Translations under genes and position numbers: made by a program
Notes under the pieces: model-generated
Database searches by the model: none
What the model was told of the DNA's origin: nothing
The model's input: only the letters and a program-made list of their open reading frames with translations
Source of the DNA: UBA11164 sp002420085
GTDB lineage: Bacteria; Pseudomonadota; Gammaproteobacteria; Xanthomonadales; Xanthomonadaceae
Length of the DNA: 13,100 bases
Reading direction: 5' to 3'
NCBI GenBank assembly: GCA_031976395.1
Contig: DALYLJ010000086.1
Location: 1-13,100, forward strand
Shown here: positions 12,434 through 13,100 of the stretch, one piece after another
Position numbering within the stretch: position 1 is the first letter of the stretch
How the letters are laid out: each line of letters begins with the position of its first letter

Positions 12434-12694
12434 TCAACGACGCAGGCCCAAGCGCTCGATCAGGGTCTTGTAGCGCTCGCCATCCGTGCGCTTGAGATAG
12501 GCCAGCAGGCTGCGCCGCTGGTTGACCAGCATCAGCAGACCACGCCGGGAATGGTGATCGTGCTTGTGCTGCTTGAAGTGCTCGGTGAGTTGCGAAATCC
12601 GGGCAGACAGCAGGGCGACCTGGACTTCCGGCGAGCCGGTGTCGCCAGGCGCGCGCTGGAAATCCTGGATGATCTTCTGGGTATCGATAGGCAT
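12434..12694 (-). CDS. rpsO: 30S ribosomal protein S15
   Basis: S15 is a primary binding protein of the small subunit, nucleating the central domain of 16S rRNA and contacting 23S rRNA. The 86-residue product (E. coli 89) carries the family core [12 protein letters not shown] (18-29), [12 protein letters not shown] (43-54), [11 protein letters not shown] and the ending LIERLGLRR. Start ATG 12694 matches the family N terminus. The frame is open further upstream to 13024, but that part has no S15 similarity and contains the promoter. S15 in E. coli represses its own translation by binding its mRNA leader; the leader here is about 130 bases. It is the first gene of the rpsO-pnp operon. Confidence 0.97.
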   Translation of the reverse strand: MPIDTQKIIQDFQRAPGDTGSPEVQVALLSARISQLTEHFKQHKHDHHSRRGLLMLVNQRRSLLAYLKRTDGERYKTLIERLGLRR

Positions 12695-12833
12695 GATGAA
12701 GTCTCGATTGACGCGCAACCCGCAGAAACGCCGATCAACAATGCCGATCAAGCGCACCGCATGGTTCGCCGCGATAGTGGTTTCATGGAAAGGCGGGCCA
12801 AACAACGGCCCGTGCCGGAAATGCGGCGCGCAG
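12695..12833 (-). promoter_or_regulatory. rpsO 5' leader with hairpin
   Basis: Between the predicted transcription start near 12827 and the rpsO ATG lies about 130 bases of untranslated leader. It contains a six-pair CGGGCC/GGCCCG hairpin with a seven-base loop (12794-12812) and a nine-base direct repeat GCCGATCAA (plus strand, 12730-12738 and 12743-12751, period 13). Known rpsO leaders bind S15 for autoregulation, through structures that differ between bacterial groups. I cannot show that this one does. Confidence 0.4.
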
Positions 12834-12862
12834 ATTGTAGCGACAACGTCATCTATTAACAA
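12834..12862 (-). promoter_or_regulatory. Sigma-70 type promoter of rpsO-pnp
   Basis: On the minus strand TTGTTA (12857-12862, four of six consensus bases) and TACAAT (12834-12839, five of six) are separated by exactly 17 bases. The surrounding stretch is the most AT-rich of the area. The position fits an operon promoter immediately ahead of rpsO. Confidence 0.7.
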
Positions 12863-13100
12863 GTTCGAGTCTGGTCGGTGCCAGCCAAAGCCGCAATGCT
12901 CCCGTTGGCCAAGACCGAGTTGTCCGCTTTCGGTTGAAGGGGATGTGACGGGAGGGGCCTGACGATGCGTCACCGTGAGGTAGATCGGTCGGAGCGTGGT
13001 ACAGGCGGTGATCGCGCGGGTCACAGCGGGGCAATCGAATCAGCGACGTGCGGCGCTGCGGCGCCACGGGCGAGACGCCCGTGCTGCGCGGAGCGGGTTC
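12863..13100. other. No recognisable gene; upstream of rpsO
   Basis: This end segment translates only to short, unconserved frames and I do not see the end of truB, which often precedes rpsO. The only structure noticed is a GC-rich palindromic patch at 13051-13083. Confidence 0.5.
13065..13083. repeat. Perfect 8-pair palindrome, possible dispersed (REP-like) element
   Basis: CACGGGCG (13065-13072) and CGCCCGTG (13076-13083) form a perfect stem around AGA. A smaller GGCGC/GCGCC inverted repeat lies just before it. Compact GC-rich palindromes of this sort in intergenic DNA are often members of dispersed repeat families. Membership cannot be tested in one window. Confidence 0.4.

Noticed and set aside
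12857..12884. tRNA T-arm-like string (TTCGAGT loop, then GGTGCCA) on the plus strand
   Set aside because: The stem has a mismatch, the acceptor strand would be too short before CCA, and no D or anticodon arm lies upstream. It also overlaps the rpsO -35 box.
12695..13024. A 110-codon N-terminal extension of S15
   Set aside because: S15 is about 88 residues in bacteria, the extension has no similarity to it, and a good promoter lies inside it.

Overview
The window is about 13.1 kb of GC-rich, densely packed bacterial chromosome. Gene content (PpsR/PpsA pair, YqiB-type DUF1249 protein, oligoribonuclease Orn, TadA, Bpt-type N-degron transferase, rpsO-pnp) points to a Gammaproteobacterium. Because a DUF1249 gene, orn and bpt occur together, my best guess is the Lysobacterales (Xanthomonadales) or Chromatiales side of that class. 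This is inferred from protein resemblance, not from a search.

Layout. Positions 1-1663 read leftward: ppsR, then a DUF1249 protein, then the 5' part of tRNA-Ala(GGC), which is cut by the window edge and has its own strong promoter. Positions 1825-5230 read rightward: ppsA (divergent from ppsR) and an MscS-type channel. Positions 5194-6321 read leftward: tadA, then orn, which converges on and overlaps mscS by 37 bases. After a 482-base spacer rich in tandem repeats, positions 6804-10048 read rightward as an apparent operon: bpt, a lipoprotein of the endonuclease/exonuclease/phosphatase fold, and a secreted beta-propeller-like protein of unknown function. Positions 10181-12862 read leftward: the rpsO promoter, rpsO, pnp and a strong intrinsic terminator. 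The last 240 bases hold no recognisable gene.

How the genes relate. PpsR is the kinase/phosphorylase that switches PpsA off and on, so this divergent pair is a closed control unit at the pyruvate/PEP node. TadA (tRNA wobble editing), tRNA-Ala, rpsO and pnp belong to translation and RNA turnover. PNPase and Orn act in sequence on RNA, PNPase shortening it and Orn finishing the oligonucleotides. Bpt tags proteins for ClpS/ClpAP degradation. The two genes coupled to it encode exported proteins, which is the least explained part of the window.

The window is mostly housekeeping and I see no CRISPR array, prophage, insertion sequence or obvious defence system. The points most worth a second look are the bpt-hydrolase-propeller operon, a patch of short tandem repeats in and around it including a canonical G-quadruplex motif, and a strong excess of the palindrome CGATCG.
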